64,000 nucleotides of DNA from UBA2779 sp965232615 (GCA_965232615.1 OZ246985.1:2108001-2172000), one strand, 5' to 3'; numbered from the stretch's first letter, positions 17,032 to 27,250 are shown. Numbers and translations are program-made. The notes: generated by a model not told the origin, from the sequence alone.

Positions 17032-17381
17032 GGGTACCTCTAAAAAACAGCTTTAGGAAATTGACGAAATGGCGGTGTGTTCCTCGGAGCTTTGCTCCTG
17101 CGGTACGCACCTGTTAGCGTAGCTTAAGCGGTTGGCGGTGCGTTCCTCGGAGCTTTGCTCCTGCGGTACGCACCTGTTAGCGTAGCTTAAGCGGTTGGCG
17201 GTGCGTTCCTCGGAGCTTTGCTCCTGCGGTACGCACCTGTTAGCGTAGCTTAAGCGGTTGGCGGTGCGTTCCTCGGAGCTTTGCTCCTGCGGTACGCACC
17301 TGTTTACGTGAGCATTTTGACAACACAGTAGCAGCAGAAAAGATCGAGTCAAGAACTAAATGGTTTTTTTTAGAGGTGCCC
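17032..17381. mobile_element. MITE-like element 3 (4 palindrome units)
   Basis: 350 bp, same orientation and same 63-bp unit and spacer as element 2, so these two are close relatives. The first palindrome has GTGTGT in place of GTGCGT. Left end GGGTACCTCTAAAAAAC, right end TTTTTTTAGAGGTGCCC. No clear target duplication remains (TTAA left, CATA right). Confidence 0.8.
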
Positions 17382-17450
17382 CATATATTTTACTGACTGT
17401 ATTTTTTACAATGACTGGTGTGAAAAATGTCCGTCTCACTTCCTCCATTC

Positions 17451-18806
17451 TTATTCACTTATCCTGGAACTGTCATACCGAATAACGATCCAACTGCCAT
17501 TTGAACCATCAGGACGGGAAAGCCGGAACGTATACTGGTTTTTTTGTTTCAGAGGACCTGCATTGGTTGGATAGACCTTCGTATTCATTACAACAACACT
17601 TCCCGATACATCCGTGTAGTTAACACTGATGATTTTCCAATCCTCCAAATCGGTCAAAGGCAACAAACCAGAATCAAGTTCACCATCGATAATTCTCTGT
17701 CGATAATCGGTTAGAGCAAGTTGATGCTCTGTTGAACTCATGTTTTTCCATTTGTATGAGTACTCAGGAAGGTTCTTCACCAGATCTTCAATGTGATAGT
17801 AACGAAAAACAACATCCCAATCACCACGGGTTACAGCATCAATCAGAGTTGAAATGACTTCAGCCGGATGCAATGCATGAATCCTGAAAGTCTGTGTTGT
17901 ATTGGATTCAATTCCTGTTGGGAGTGTTTCTATCCGCCTTATAGACCAATAACCATCTTTTTTATGGAGGTAAAACCTGAGATCCCGTTCAAACACCTCA
18001 CCGTATGTATTATATTCAGCTGTAAGAAATACAATGGCTTCATCTTTATAAACCTGTGATGACTGAACTTCAAAACTGTTAAAAGGAAGATCCAATCCGG
18101 GCAATAATCGCCATGAACCTCGAATGAGAGAATTCTCAAGAATATCCGGGTTGGAGATTGCAGGCAGATTTCGTGTTAGGGATTCTATATCCAGGTAGAT
18201 GATGGCCCTGTTGAATCTGGACATGGAATGGTTCTCTATTGTCTCCAGAACAGCACTGACGGGATCAAGATCACGGCTGATGAGGGCTTTGCGAATTGAA
18301 TCATCAATCTTATCCTTCCACGTATTATCAGTTTCAGGAAGGATGTTGAGATCCAATACTGTTTCAGCTTGAAGAGTTGTCATATTGAGTCCTCTTAATC
18401 CAGGATAGAAAAAACCCTCCAGACGATACTGCTCCGCCTGGGGAATATCCACCCAGTCGTTAAGAGTGACGACCATGGAAAGCTCCTGCCCTGGTGAAAG
18501 GTGAAGAATCCTGTAGGCCCCGGGATTGTTCACGGCCATAGCAAAACCTTCAGCAGGCTCCATGATTTCACCAGTCAGAGTACGAAGATTGAATCCAAAG
18601 CTGTGACGTAGATCATTGGCAAGATAAAAAGATTCATCCTGAGCATCTATGACAGCTGTGTTTGTGAGTGTCAATTTCAGCTCAATGGGATCACCTGGAT
18701 AATAGATATTCTTGTCATAATAGCGTATACTGAAGCTGACGTCCGCAGAAGCATAAAAAACTCCTGTTATGACAATGAGAAAAAATGTTATCAGTCGTTT
18801 CAACAT
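17451..18806 (-). CDS. Unknown secreted protein
   Basis: 451 aa from the ATG at 18806, which has AAGGAAG six bases upstream; an earlier in-frame ATG at 18839 lacks one. The signal peptide is LKRLITFFLIVITGVFYASA. The first 130 residues are beta-rich (FSIRYYDKNIYYPGDPIELKLTLTNT) and resemble a domain for intermolecular interactions like those of BsuPI or DUF-type Ig folds. The C-terminal half (from about residue 310, HPAEVISTLIDAVTRGDWDVVFRYYHIEDLVKNLPEY) looks like an NTF2-like or lumazine-type cone fold. No function can be assigned. It is divergent from mfd. Confidence 0.75.
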   Translation of the reverse strand: MLKRLITFFLIVITGVFYASADVSFSIRYYDKNIYYPGDPIELKLTLTNTAVIDAQDESFYLANDLRHSFGFNLRTLTGEIMEPAEGFAMAVNNPGAYRILHLSPGQELSMVVTLNDWVDIPQAEQYRLEGFFYPGLRGLNMTTLQAETVLDLNILPETDNTWKDKIDDSIRKALISRDLDPVSAVLETIENHSMSRFNRAIIYLDIESLTRNLPAISNPDILENSLIRGSWRLLPGLDLPFNSFEVQSSQVYKDEAIVFLTAEYNTYGEVFERDLRFYLHKKDGYWSIRRIETLPTGIESNTTQTFRIHALHPAEVISTLIDAVTRGDWDVVFRYYHIEDLVKNLPEYSYKWKNMSSTEHQLALTDYRQRIIDGELDSGLLPLTDLEDWKIISVNYTDVSGSVVVMNTKVYPTNAGPLKQKNQYTFRLSRPDGSNGSWIVIRYDSSRISE

Positions 18807-18860
18807 CAAGATCTTCCTTGAAAGGTCGCAGTTATTCATTTTCCTTATCGGCAGGACTCA

Positions 18861-21800
18861 ATGCTCAATGAATTCAAGTCAGCAATAAAACAGGCTCTTG
18901 ATCTTGAAAAGGACTGGAAATCTCTGAGGAGGGATTGGTGTGAAGGACTGTTTCCAATAGAGGTAAAGGGAACTCCCGGGCCCTGGACGGCATTCCTCCT
19001 CTCTAATCTTTCCTCTTTCACCAAAGGGAGCCTCCTTGTCGTTGTACCGGATGACAATGATGCCCGTACCTTGATAAATGATCTGAGTTTGTTTTCCAAT
19101 TCTGGACTCTTATTCCCATGGTGGGGAACCATGCTGTACAGAGGAGTATCCCCCCATTCATCAATTTTCGGACAGCGGGCCACTGTTTTAGCAGAAATGG
19201 CATTGGGAGAAAAAAATATTTTTGTTGCACCTCTTAGAGCCGCTCTGGGTCATGTACCTCCACCTTCGGTGATCCGCAATTCTTTGATTCAGGTTAGAAA
19301 AGGGAGTCCCTTTGATTCGATGAACACGGAAATGCAGCTTATTCGTTTTGGCTACAATCGAGTTCCTCGAGTGAGTGTTCCAGGAGAATTTGCTCTTCGG
19401 GGGGAGGTGCTCGATATCTATCCTCCGGGAAACGAGGAGGCTGTCCGCATCGTGTTTGAATGGGACGAGGTAGAAGAAATCCGGCTATTCAATCCTTTTT
19501 CTCAAGTCAGATCCAACGATCTGGATCGCATCATTCTACATCCGCTCAAAGAAATTCTCTGGGATGAGAACAATATCAATGCCATCATACCCCACTTGCA
19601 TGGTGATCAGGGTGATTCCATTCTGGAATCCCTGGACACCAGCGGAGTATTTCGCAGTGAAGAATTATTCTATCCTCTTCTGTTTGAACAACCAACCAGT
19701 CTTCAGGATTACCTGGATGATAACGGCGTGACAGTTTTTCTGGAGAATGAGCGTCTTGTCAGTACTGAAGTCACTATGCTCAGGGAGTATGAAGTACTGT
19801 ACCAGAATGCTCTTAAAAGTGAACAACTCGTACCGGAACCAGGACAGATTATGACTTCCCTGGAGAAGATGAAAAACATCGGAAAACGTCGAATTGAATT
19901 TTACTCCCTCAATACAGAATCTTCAACTTACAATCTATCCTGTAAGCCGGGACGTTCATTTCTTGGAGATATTGCAGCTATGAAGGAAGAATTGTCATCA
20001 CTCCTTGACGATGGATTCCAGATATTCATTTTTGCAGAAAGTGAATCCCAATCTCAGCGTATTTCATATCTGCTCCGTGATATTGAAGGGCTTCAAGTTG
20101 GTGCAGCCGCGATTTCAGCAGGGTTCATTCTCTCTGAAGCCAGAATCATTGCTATTGGGGAAAGTGAAATTTTCGGTCGTCGGAAAAATGCTCCCGCATC
20201 GGTCATTGAAGCACAGAGCGAAATCATTGACACTTTTGTCGACCTTGATCCAGGAGATTTTGTTGTTCATATCAACTATGGAATCGGGCTGTTCAAAGGT
20301 ATCAAACGCATCCAGTCCATGAAAACCGAGCGGGATTATATTGAATTGGAATATGCGGATGATGAAACAGTATTTATACCCATTGAGCAGGTCAATTACA
20401 TACAAAGATACATAGCCGGTGAGGGTCGTACCCCACGGCTGGATCGTATGGGTGGAACCTCATGGAAAAGGAAAAAAAACAGAGCAAAGAAATCGGTATC
20501 TGATCTGGCAGATCGACTTGTCAAACTCTATGCCCACCGCCAGACAGTCGTTGGCTATGCCTTTCCCAAAGATGATGACTTTCAAGTAAGCTTTGAAGCA
20601 TCATTTCCATGGCAGGAGACTACAGATCAATTGACTTCCATTGCAGCAGTAAAGATGGACATGGAAAAACCCGGCCCCATGGACCGGTTAATCTGTGGCG
20701 ATGTTGGATACGGAAAAACAGAAATAGCCATGCGAGCGGCTTTCAAGGCTGTTATGGGGGGACGACAGGTGGCCTGTCTTTGTCCAACAACCATTCTTGC
20801 AGAGCAGCATTACGAGAGTTTCATGGAACGGTATAAACGATTTCCTGTCAAGATTGCCATGCTAAGCCGTCTGGTTCCTCCAGTAGAACAGAAAAAGATC
20901 CTGAAAGAAATAACCGCCGGTGATATTGAGATTGTTATTGGTACTCATCGCATTCTCTCCAGAGATGTCAACTTCAAGAATATGGGTTTGATTATAGTCG
21001 ATGAGGAGCAGCGATTTGGTGTTAAAGATAAGGAACGACTCAAGGAACTGAAGGTTTCCATTGACTGTCTTACTCTGTCTGCGACCCCTATTCCTCGAAC
21101 CCTCCACATGTCTCTGGCGAATCTTCGAGACATGTCACTCTTGAAGACAGCTCCCAGCAACCGGATTCCCATCGAAACATTCGTCCAGACATTTGATGAG
21201 GACTTGATTGCCAAAGCCATACGCCGGGAGGTGGAAAGAGGGGGGCAGGTTTTCTTCCTTCACAACCGGATTGAGAGTCTTGAACAAATGCAAATCTTCC
21301 TGAGAAAACTTGTCCCTGAAGTCTTCATTGAAATTGCCCATGGCCGCATGTCCCCAAGGAAGCTGGAAAGCATTATGCACCGATTTGTCCACGGTGCGTT
21401 CCAGGTTCTTGTCTCAACGACCATCATTGAGAACGGTATCGATATCCCAAATGTCAATACAATAATCATTGACAGGGCTGATATGTATGGTATAAGTCAG
21501 TTGTACCAGTTACGAGGCCGAGTGGGACGATCCGGTCGACTGGCCTATGCCTACCTTCTGTATCAAAAGAATAAAGAAATAAGTGAACTGGCAATGAAGC
21601 GACTTCAGGTGATCAATGATTTCACTGAGTTGGGCAGTGGATTCAAAATTGCAATGAAAGATCTGGAAGTAAGAGGTGCCGGCAATCTTCTCGGTTCAGA
21701 GCAAACGGGAGATATCTGTGCCATTGGTTTTGACCTGTACTTGAAGCTCCTGGAAGATGCCATCCTTGAACGAACAGAATCAAAAAGTGAGGAGATCAAG

Positions 21801-22241
21801 CATGAAACTTACCTTGAACTGGATTACTCCGGTTTCATTCCGAATACCTATATTTCCGATGACTCAGAAAAGATGGAAATCTACAAGAAAATCGCCGCCG
21901 TTTCCAATGATGATGAGCTTCAGAGGCTGCATGCCAATCTCCACGACAGATACGGTCCTCTGCCTGAAGAAGTGCACAGCTTGATTTCCATAGCGGAGAT
22001 ACGAATTATTTGCAGTAAACTCAAGGTGATCAGTCTCAAGGAGCGAAAGGGACATGTTGCAGTCATCTTCAGCAAAGTCTCACTGATCTCAGTTGATAAA
22101 GTTATGAGACTTATGAATTCGTCCAAAGGACGTGTCAAACTGGATCCTTCCAGACCTGATGGTCTGTTCCTTGAAACCGGGGAAGTGCATCTGAAAGAGA
22201 AATCAATGTTTATTCGTGAATACCTGGGAAAGCTGCTCTGA
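18861..22241 (+). CDS. mfd: Transcription-repair coupling factor Mfd
   Basis: 1126 aa, normal for Mfd. Mfd releases RNA polymerase stalled at lesions and recruits UvrA. The UvrB-like N-terminal region includes FGYNRVPRVSVPGEFALRGEVLDIYPPG (about 150-180). The CarD-type RNA-polymerase interaction domain starts at about residue 460 (DLDPGDFVVHINYGIGLFKGI). The RecG-like motor has Walker A GDVGYGKTE near residue 613, DEEQ near 712 and SATPIPRT, and the TRG-like region GRVGRSGRLAYAYL. The C-terminal domain ends in the usual D7 fold. The gene runs divergently from the secreted-protein gene and is followed 7 bases later by trmB. Confidence 0.97.
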   Translation: MLNEFKSAIKQALDLEKDWKSLRRDWCEGLFPIEVKGTPGPWTAFLLSNLSSFTKGSLLVVVPDDNDARTLINDLSLFSNSGLLFPWWGTMLYRGVSPHSSIFGQRATVLAEMALGEKNIFVAPLRAALGHVPPPSVIRNSLIQVRKGSPFDSMNTEMQLIRFGYNRVPRVSVPGEFALRGEVLDIYPPGNEEAVRIVFEWDEVEEIRLFNPFSQVRSNDLDRIILHPLKEILWDENNINAIIPHLHGDQGDSILESLDTSGVFRSEELFYPLLFEQPTSLQDYLDDNGVTVFLENERLVSTEVTMLREYEVLYQNALKSEQLVPEPGQIMTSLEKMKNIGKRRIEFYSLNTESSTYNLSCKPGRSFLGDIAAMKEELSSLLDDGFQIFIFAESESQSQRISYLLRDIEGLQVGAAAISAGFILSEARIIAIGESEIFGRRKNAPASVIEAQSEIIDTFVDLDPGDFVVHINYGIGLFKGIKRIQSMKTERDYIELEYADDETVFIPIEQVNYIQRYIAGEGRTPRLDRMGGTSWKRKKNRAKKSVSDLADRLVKLYAHRQTVVGYAFPKDDDFQVSFEASFPWQETTDQLTSIAAVKMDMEKPGPMDRLICGDVGYGKTEIAMRAAFKAVMGGRQVACLCPTTILAEQHYESFMERYKRFPVKIAMLSRLVPPVEQKKILKEITAGDIEIVIGTHRILSRDVNFKNMGLIIVDEEQRFGVKDKERLKELKVSIDCLTLSATPIPRTLHMSLANLRDMSLLKTAPSNRIPIETFVQTFDEDLIAKAIRREVERGGQVFFLHNRIESLEQMQIFLRKLVPEVFIEIAHGRMSPRKLESIMHRFVHGAFQVLVSTTIIENGIDIPNVNTIIIDRADMYGISQLYQLRGRVGRSGRLAYAYLLYQKNKEISELAMKRLQVINDFTELGSGFKIAMKDLEVRGAGNLLGSEQTGDICAIGFDLYLKLLEDAILERTESKSEEIKHETYLELDYSGFIPNTYISDDSEKMEIYKKIAAVSNDDELQRLHANLHDRYGPLPEEVHSLISIAEIRIICSKLKVISLKERKGHVAVIFSKVSLISVDKVMRLMNSSKGRVKLDPSRPDGLFLETGEVHLKEKSMFIREYLGKLL

Positions 22242-22248
22242 TTTCCCT

Positions 22249-22899
22249 ATGATAAGAAGTTATGTAATCCGGTCATCCCATATCTCTCCCTCCCAGAAAC
22301 GATCATTTAATGATTTACTGCCAATATGGGGCATTGACAACAGTGAAGTAAACTGGTCGAAATTGTTTCCCGATGCCAGGAAATACATCGTTGAGATAGG
22401 TTTCGGTATGGGCGAAGCAACAAAGGAATTGGCTCTACAGCATCCTGACTGGGGTATTCTGGGCATTGAAGTTCATCCTCCTGGAGTTGGGAAACTTCTT
22501 TGGTGGATCGAGAAGTTGAGCATTGAGAATATCCGTATTGCCTGCTGGGATGCTGTTGATGTATGCAGTAATCTCATACCGTCGTCCAGTGTTGATGCCA
22601 TACATATCTGGTTTCCTGATCCCTGGCCAAAGAAAAAACACCATAAGAGAAGATTGATTAATCCAGAATTTGCGCGGATTCTCACTTCGATTTTGAAGGT
22701 TGGTGGTATTATTCATGTAGCAACAGATTGGGAGCATTATGCTGACCAGATCCTGAACACTCTGAACGGAGATCCTGGTCTGGTGAATCGATATGCTTCC
22801 TGGGCGGCAAGGCCCGATTATCGCCCGGACACAAAATTCGAGGTTAAGGGAATGAAATCAAACAGGATTATCCGGGATATTGTTTTCGAGAAAAAATGA
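22249..22899 (+). CDS. trmB: tRNA (guanine-N7)-methyltransferase TrmB
   Basis: 216 aa from the ATG at 22249, just after the mfd stop. TrmB methylates G46 in the tRNA variable loop with S-adenosylmethionine. The SAM-binding motif is VEIGFGMGEAT, followed by GIEVHPPGVGKLLWWIEK. The catalytic/tRNA-binding segment HIWFPDPWPKKKHHKRRLINPEF is diagnostic, and the C-terminal TKFEVKGMKSNRIIRDIVFEK matches the family's T.FE..G...G..I.D..F. The ribosome site is weak, which fits translational coupling to mfd. Confidence 0.95.
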   Translation: MIRSYVIRSSHISPSQKRSFNDLLPIWGIDNSEVNWSKLFPDARKYIVEIGFGMGEATKELALQHPDWGILGIEVHPPGVGKLLWWIEKLSIENIRIACWDAVDVCSNLIPSSSVDAIHIWFPDPWPKKKHHKRRLINPEFARILTSILKVGGIIHVATDWEHYADQILNTLNGDPGLVNRYASWAARPDYRPDTKFEVKGMKSNRIIRDIVFEKK

Positions 22900-22999
22900 G
22901 TTGGCTATGGGGTCTATTATGAACTGATTTCAGAATCTGGTAAAGAGATTTCTTCCTAACATATGAGGCGGAAGGAGTGTCGGGCAGCTTGTATCGATT

Positions 23000-24043
23000 C
23001 TAGACGGAGGAATTAGGACTGCTCAGGTGAATCTTCTCAATCGAATCAATTGTTTCTTGATTCAGTTTTACTGATTCGGATGCAATGCATTCTTTGAGCT
23101 GATCCATGGTTGTTGCCCCGATGATATTGCTGGTCACAAACACTCTTTCGTTTACAAATGACAGAGCCATTTGAGCTGGAGTCAGTTGCTGGCTGTGGGC
23201 CAGATCAACATAGGCATCGACTGCCTTATCCGTTTTGCTGTTCATGTATCGGGTCATTCTATCTTTTCCCCAGGTACTGAATCTTGCTCCTGCAGGCTGT
23301 TTCCCGCCCTGATACTTTCCTGAGAGTAATCCGCCTGCCAGTGGAGAATAGGGGAGCAAACTGACATTTTCTCTCACCAGTACTTCTGCAAGTGCTATAT
23401 CAACAACCCTGCTGACCAGATTGTAGACATTCTGTACCGATTGTACTTGAGGAATCTGAGAATCCTGGTCATGGAGTCTCAGGCAATGCATAACCCCCCA
23501 GGGATGTTCATTGGATAATCCCACTTCACGAATCAAACCTTTCTCTTTCAACTTACCCAGAGCTCCAAGGGTTTCAGCCAGTTTATCATCCTGCTTGAAC
23601 CAGTTCGCATGATAATCCAGGGCACCAAAGCGGGGAGTCATGCGTTGAGACCAGTGGAGTTGATACAAGTCAATGTAGTCAGTATTAAGTCGTTTCAAAC
23701 TACCCTGTACGGCTTTTTCAATGTTGACAGGGGGTGTGAAACCATCACCGTTTCGTATGTACTCAACTCCGGGACCTGAAATTTTGGTTGCCAGTACGAG
23801 GTTTTTTCTCAACTCGGGATGTTTTCTCAGGTAATTGCCAATGTATTGTTCAGTAAGGCCATAAGTTTTCTCAGCTGGTGGTACAGCATAAATTTCTGCG
23901 GTGTCAATGAAGTTCACACCCTGGGAGAAGGCATAATTCATCTGTTCATGGGCATCTTTTTCTGTATTCTGGCAGCCCCATGTCATACTACCCAGGCATA
24001 TTTTGCTCACCTCAATGGAGGTATTTCCCAGTTTTCTATATTC
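23000..24043 (-). CDS. Aldo/keto reductase (Tas-like)
   Basis: 347 aa from the ATG at 24043 (family N-terminus MEYRKLGNTSIEVS); a GTG at 24073 is also in frame and neither has a clear ribosome site. Aldo/keto reductases use NADPH to reduce carbonyls. The catalytic tetrad parts are visible: FIDTAEIY (D, Y), LATKIS (K) and LYQLHW (H). The motif LAGGLLSGKYQGG with ARFSTWGKDRMTRYMN fits the Tas/YajO-like subgroup. It stands alone on the minus strand between trmB and the phosphoribosyltransferase. Substrate unknown. Confidence 0.88.
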   Translation of the reverse strand, partial: EYRKLGNTSIEVSKICLGSMTWGCQNTEKDAHEQMNYAFSQGVNFIDTAEIYAVPPAEKTYGLTEQYIGNYLRKHPELRKNLVLATKISGPGVEYIRNGDGFTPPVNIEKAVQGSLKRLNTDYIDLYQLHWSQRMTPRFGALDYHANWFKQDDKLAETLGALGKLKEKGLIREVGLSNEHPWGVMHCLRLHDQDSQIPQVQSVQNVYNLVSRVVDIALAEVLVRENVSLLPYSPLAGGLLSGKYQGGKQPAGARFSTWGKDRMTRYMNSKTDKAVDAYVDLAHSQQLTPAQMALSFVNERVFVTSNIIGATTMDQLKECIASESVKLNQETIDSIEKIHLSSPNSSV

Positions 24044-24190
24044 CATGAGATGATTATACTCTGATTTCGTCACCCATACAACAGTTACAGAGTATCAGTC
24101 TGTGTTTTTTTATTTATGCAGTGTCATCTGTAGAACATGATCCAACCATAGTGGATTCTTCTGCAGAGCCCCCCCGTTACAGTTTTTCGA

Positions 24191-25621
24191 TTACCCCTGG
24201 TTCATACGTTCATCAACAAGGCTGAATTTGAGATCCCTGAGATTATTAGAAATTGAGACTTTATAGATATGGGGATTCAACAACCGTTTATGGGAATCAT
24301 CCAGCCTGTGCATACCTTCGATGACCTTGCTCCTTATCTCTTCCAGCGGGGGAGGTGTGGATTTCAATCGCCCTCCACTGATCCGTTTCTTGAGAAGTGG
24401 TTCATAAGAGTCATACTGTTTCAGCAGGGAATAACTGTTCCGAAACATGGGATGATTGAAATTGACAGCATGACCTCCACCTATATCCTCATCCTCCAGA
24501 CAGATAAGATCTCCCAGGAAGACTCCCTGGACATCACGGAATCGGTACACCTGTTTTACTCCAGGATTGGTGATCTTTTCGGGATTATTAGAAAGCTTGA
24601 TGACAGGTTTCAGGGAATTCCCTACCTGTCTTGCCGTCATTTTATACACTCCAGTGAGGGATGCATCCGGTCCTCCAGTGACCAGTTGAGTACCGATGCC
24701 CCAGATATCAACAGGAGCACTATTCGATCTCAACTGCCATATGATTTCTTCAGTTAAGTCATTGGAAGCACAGATATAAGCATCTTTTAAGCCTGCCTCA
24801 TCCAGTTTTTCCCGGACTTTGATGCTTAAGTATTGGAGATCTCCTGAATCAAGGCGGACTCCAAGGCTTTTCCCCTTCTTCTTAAGCTCCTTTCCTACAG
24901 TAATGGCATTTCTAATGCCACTGCCCAGAGTATCGTATGTATCGAGAAGGAGCACTGTTTTATCGGGATATATCTCAGCATATGCTCTGAATGCTTCCAG
25001 TTCACTGTCAAAAGCCATGACCCATGAATGTGCCATTGTACCCGATACAGGTATTCCATACTTCAATCCCGCCAGAGTATTGGATGTAGCAGAGCATCCA
25101 CCGATATAGGCTGCCCTTGAGGCCGATAGAGCTCCATTAATTCCCTGAGCACGCCTTAGACCAAATTCCAGAATCTTCCCCTCACCAGAAGCATTATAAA
25201 TCCGTGCGGCCTTTGTTGCGATAAGGGTCTGAAAATTCACCTGGTTCAGCAGGAGACTTTCAATCAATTGGGCCTCGATCATGGTTGTATGGACCTGGAG
25301 AATTGGTTCCCCGGGGAAAACTATGGAACCTTCATCCATGGAGTAAAGGTCACCAGAAAACTGATACTGTCTGAGAAATGAAAGGAATTCATCCTTGAAG
25401 ATACCCAGGCTCCGAAGATAGACAATATCCTCTTCCCGGAACCTGAGATGTACCAGCCTGACCAGAAGCTCTTCAAGTCCTGCAAATACAGAATAACCTC
25501 CGTTAAAGGGGGGACGACGAAAAAACATCTCAAAAACAACCGGGGTATCCTTATTTTCCAGGAAGTAGCCTTGAGTCATTGTCAGTTCATAAAGATCGGT
25601 TAGAAGCGGAGTGTATTCCAT
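24191..25621 (-). CDS. pncB: Nicotinate phosphoribosyltransferase
   Basis: 476 aa. It converts nicotinate and PRPP to nicotinate mononucleotide in NAD salvage. Motifs include LLTDLYELTMTQGYF at the N-terminus, FEMFFRRPPFNGGYSVFAGLEE, LEFGLRRAQGINGALSASRAAYIGG, SGTMAHSWVMAFDSELEAF, LLLDTYDT, VRLDSGDL and WGIGTQLVTGGPDASLTGVYK, all characteristic of the bacterial NAPRTase family of this length. A monocistronic unit is likely; repeat element 4 lies about 140 bases upstream of the start. Confidence 0.94.
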   Translation of the reverse strand: MEYTPLLTDLYELTMTQGYFLENKDTPVVFEMFFRRPPFNGGYSVFAGLEELLVRLVHLRFREEDIVYLRSLGIFKDEFLSFLRQYQFSGDLYSMDEGSIVFPGEPILQVHTTMIEAQLIESLLLNQVNFQTLIATKAARIYNASGEGKILEFGLRRAQGINGALSASRAAYIGGCSATSNTLAGLKYGIPVSGTMAHSWVMAFDSELEAFRAYAEIYPDKTVLLLDTYDTLGSGIRNAITVGKELKKKGKSLGVRLDSGDLQYLSIKVREKLDEAGLKDAYICASNDLTEEIIWQLRSNSAPVDIWGIGTQLVTGGPDASLTGVYKMTARQVGNSLKPVIKLSNNPEKITNPGVKQVYRFRDVQGVFLGDLICLEDEDIGGGHAVNFNHPMFRNSYSLLKQYDSYEPLLKKRISGGRLKSTPPPLEEIRSKVIEGMHRLDDSHKRLLNPHIYKVSISNNLRDLKFSLVDERMNQG

Positions 25622-25759
25622 ATGTATCCTATTAAATAAAGTAACGTATGGGAACCGGTATATGCAATGGGATTACGAATTCACAAGTTGAGAAGTCGAA
25701 CAACTGGATGCCTGCAGTATGTTTATTCAAGTAGTCAGCAAGTTCAGAAATGAGCATTA

Positions 25760-26021
25760 GGCAACCTCTAAAAACCGTTTCTGGAATTTGGCACAGTGGC
25801 GGTGCGTTCCTCGGAGCTTTGCTCCTGCGGTACGCACCTGCTGCGGTTGGCGGTGCGTTCCTCGGAGATTTGCTCCTGCGGTACGCACCTGCTGCGGTTG
25901 GCGGTGCGTTCCTCGGAGATTTGCTCCTGCGGTACGCACCTGCTTACGTGAGAATTTTGATAACACAGCAGCGAGGAAAAAGATCAAGCCAGAAACGGAA
26001 TAAGGTTTTTTAGAGGAGCCC
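25760..26021. mobile_element. MITE-like element 4 (3 palindrome units)
   Basis: 262 bp. Left end GGCAACCTCTAAAAACCG, right end GGTTTTTTAGAGGAGCCC. Three units with a 51-bp period; units 2 and 3 carry GGAGATTTGCTCC, which weakens one pair of the inner stem. Flanks share TTA (ATTA left, TTAA right). It fills most of the gap between the phosphoribosyltransferase start and the zapA end; the rest of that gap shows only an A8 run near 26123. Confidence 0.82.
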
Positions 26022-26167
26022 TTAAGAGATTCATAGATATTTCTCATGAAGGAGATCTCGATATTCTTATATGCTTCATAGAATTCGTTGATATTTCTAC
26101 TGTTTGAAAGATATGGCATCTAAAAAAAATTAAGGATTGAGTTGAGTTGAGTCAATTAAAATGACTG

Positions 26168-26476
26168 CTACATTCCGATCAACTCATCAATATCTGTTAT
26201 CATTTTCAATGTGATACGTTCCATCTCTTCTGACTCAGTCTCCGGGATTGAGTCAAGATCATTCTGAACCTCAGATCGAAACAATTCATCAATAATATAG
26301 ACATTTGTAAGAATGGCGATTTTAAGCGGATCGTCAATTTTGATCTGCTTTTTTGTCTCTTCCACCTTATTCTCAAGATACTGTAAGACCCGATTAAGAT
26401 ACTCCTGTTCTTCACTGGATCGAATGGCAATGGAAGTCCCAAGCAGTTTTATTGTGAGTTGATTTATACCAGCCAT
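26168..26476 (-). CDS. zapA: Cell division protein ZapA
   Basis: 102 aa. ZapA bundles FtsZ protofilaments. The N-terminal domain (INQLTIKLLGTSIAIRSSEEQEYLNRVLQYLENKVEE) and the following helix (IDDPLKIAILTNVYIIDELFRSE) match the family at the usual length. It overlaps the end of the upstream coiled-coil gene by one base and is the last gene of the infC-rpmI-rplT group. An A/T-rich stretch with a T8 run on the sense strand follows, but its hairpin is weak. Confidence 0.88.
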   Translation of the reverse strand: MAGINQLTIKLLGTSIAIRSSEEQEYLNRVLQYLENKVEETKKQIKIDDPLKIAILTNVYIIDELFRSEVQNDLDSIPETESEEMERITLKMITDIDELIGM

Positions 26477-26880
26477 CAGAATATATCGAACATGGACTGT
26501 TCATCATCTTCACCGGTGTCTTCAGCAATTTCCTCTGAAATCTGTTCCGTACCCGATTCTAACGGAGCTTCTTCTGTTTTTTCAAGCACGGGTTCCGGCA
26601 GATCATTGGCAATATCTTTTTTATCGGATACTGGAGACTCTAATCCCGCTGTAGTTTCTTCAACTTCATCCAGGATGTTGATGACTCCCTGAAAGCTAAC
26701 CTCCAGCTTCTCCTCATCGGCCTGATGCTTCATCGCTTCACTGCGCAGCTTATCCAAATCAGCTTCAAGTTCCTCTACCCGCCGTTTATTCGTCTCATTC
26801 TCCGCATTCAATGCTTTCACGAAATCGACTATTTTTTTTATGCGTGTTTCCAATTGTCGAACTTGATCCAGACTGATCAT
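26476..26880 (-). CDS. Short coiled-coil protein, ZapB-like partner of ZapA
   Basis: 134 aa from the ATG at 26880, which has AGGAGG six bases upstream. The N-terminal 70 residues (LDQVRQLETRIKKIVDFVKALNAENETNKRRVEELEADLDKL) form a coiled coil of the kind seen in ZapB and in small division proteins; the rest is acidic and disordered, ending in a conserved-looking DDEQSMFDIF tail. That tail resembles the short FtsZ- or partner-binding peptides at the ends of division proteins, but this is only a resemblance. Its position between rplT and zapA supports a division role. Confidence 0.65.
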   Translation of the reverse strand: MISLDQVRQLETRIKKIVDFVKALNAENETNKRRVEELEADLDKLRSEAMKHQADEEKLEVSFQGVINILDEVEETTAGLESPVSDKKDIANDLPEPVLEKTEEAPLESGTEQISEEIAEDTGEDDEQSMFDIF

Positions 26881-26893
26881 GGTCTTCCTCCTG

Positions 26894-27250
26894 TTATTCG
26901 AGACTTTTCCTGGCTGTTTCCACCAGGGATTTAAATGAACTCGGACTCTCAATGGCCATATTTGACAGAGTTTTTCTGTTCAGCACAATTCCAGCCTTAC
27001 TTAAACCATTCATGAACAGAGAATATGAAAGTCCTTCACTTCGGGTGGCGGCAGAAATCCGGGCAATCCATAACCGTCTGAATTCCCGTTTTCGAACTTT
27101 GCGATCTCGGTATGCATATTGACCGGCTTTGCGTACAGCGTCCTTAGCAGTACGCATGAGTTTACTGCGTCTTCCCCAATAGCCCTTTGCCTGGTCAAGA
27201 ATTTTCTTACGGCGGTTTTTACGGCGAGTGCCGTCAATTGCTCTTGGCAT
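26894..27250 (-). CDS. rplT: 50S ribosomal protein L20
   Basis: 118 aa. MPRAIDGTRRKNRRKKILDQAKGYWGRRSKLMRTAKDAVRKAGQYAYRDRKVRKREFRRLWIARI is the L20 N-terminal extension and globular start, essential for early 50S assembly. It is third in the infC-rpmI-rplT operon and 24 bases after rpmI. L20 often represses its own operon by binding leader RNA; no such structure was confirmed here. Confidence 0.97.
   Translation of the reverse strand: MPRAIDGTRRKNRRKKILDQAKGYWGRRSKLMRTAKDAVRKAGQYAYRDRKVRKREFRRLWIARISAATRSEGLSYSLFMNGLSKAGIVLNRKTLSNMAIESPSSFKSLVETARKSLE

Noticed and set aside
26035..26165. Terminator after zapA
   Set aside because: A T8 run exists on the sense strand, but the preceding stem is only five base pairs, so it was not called.
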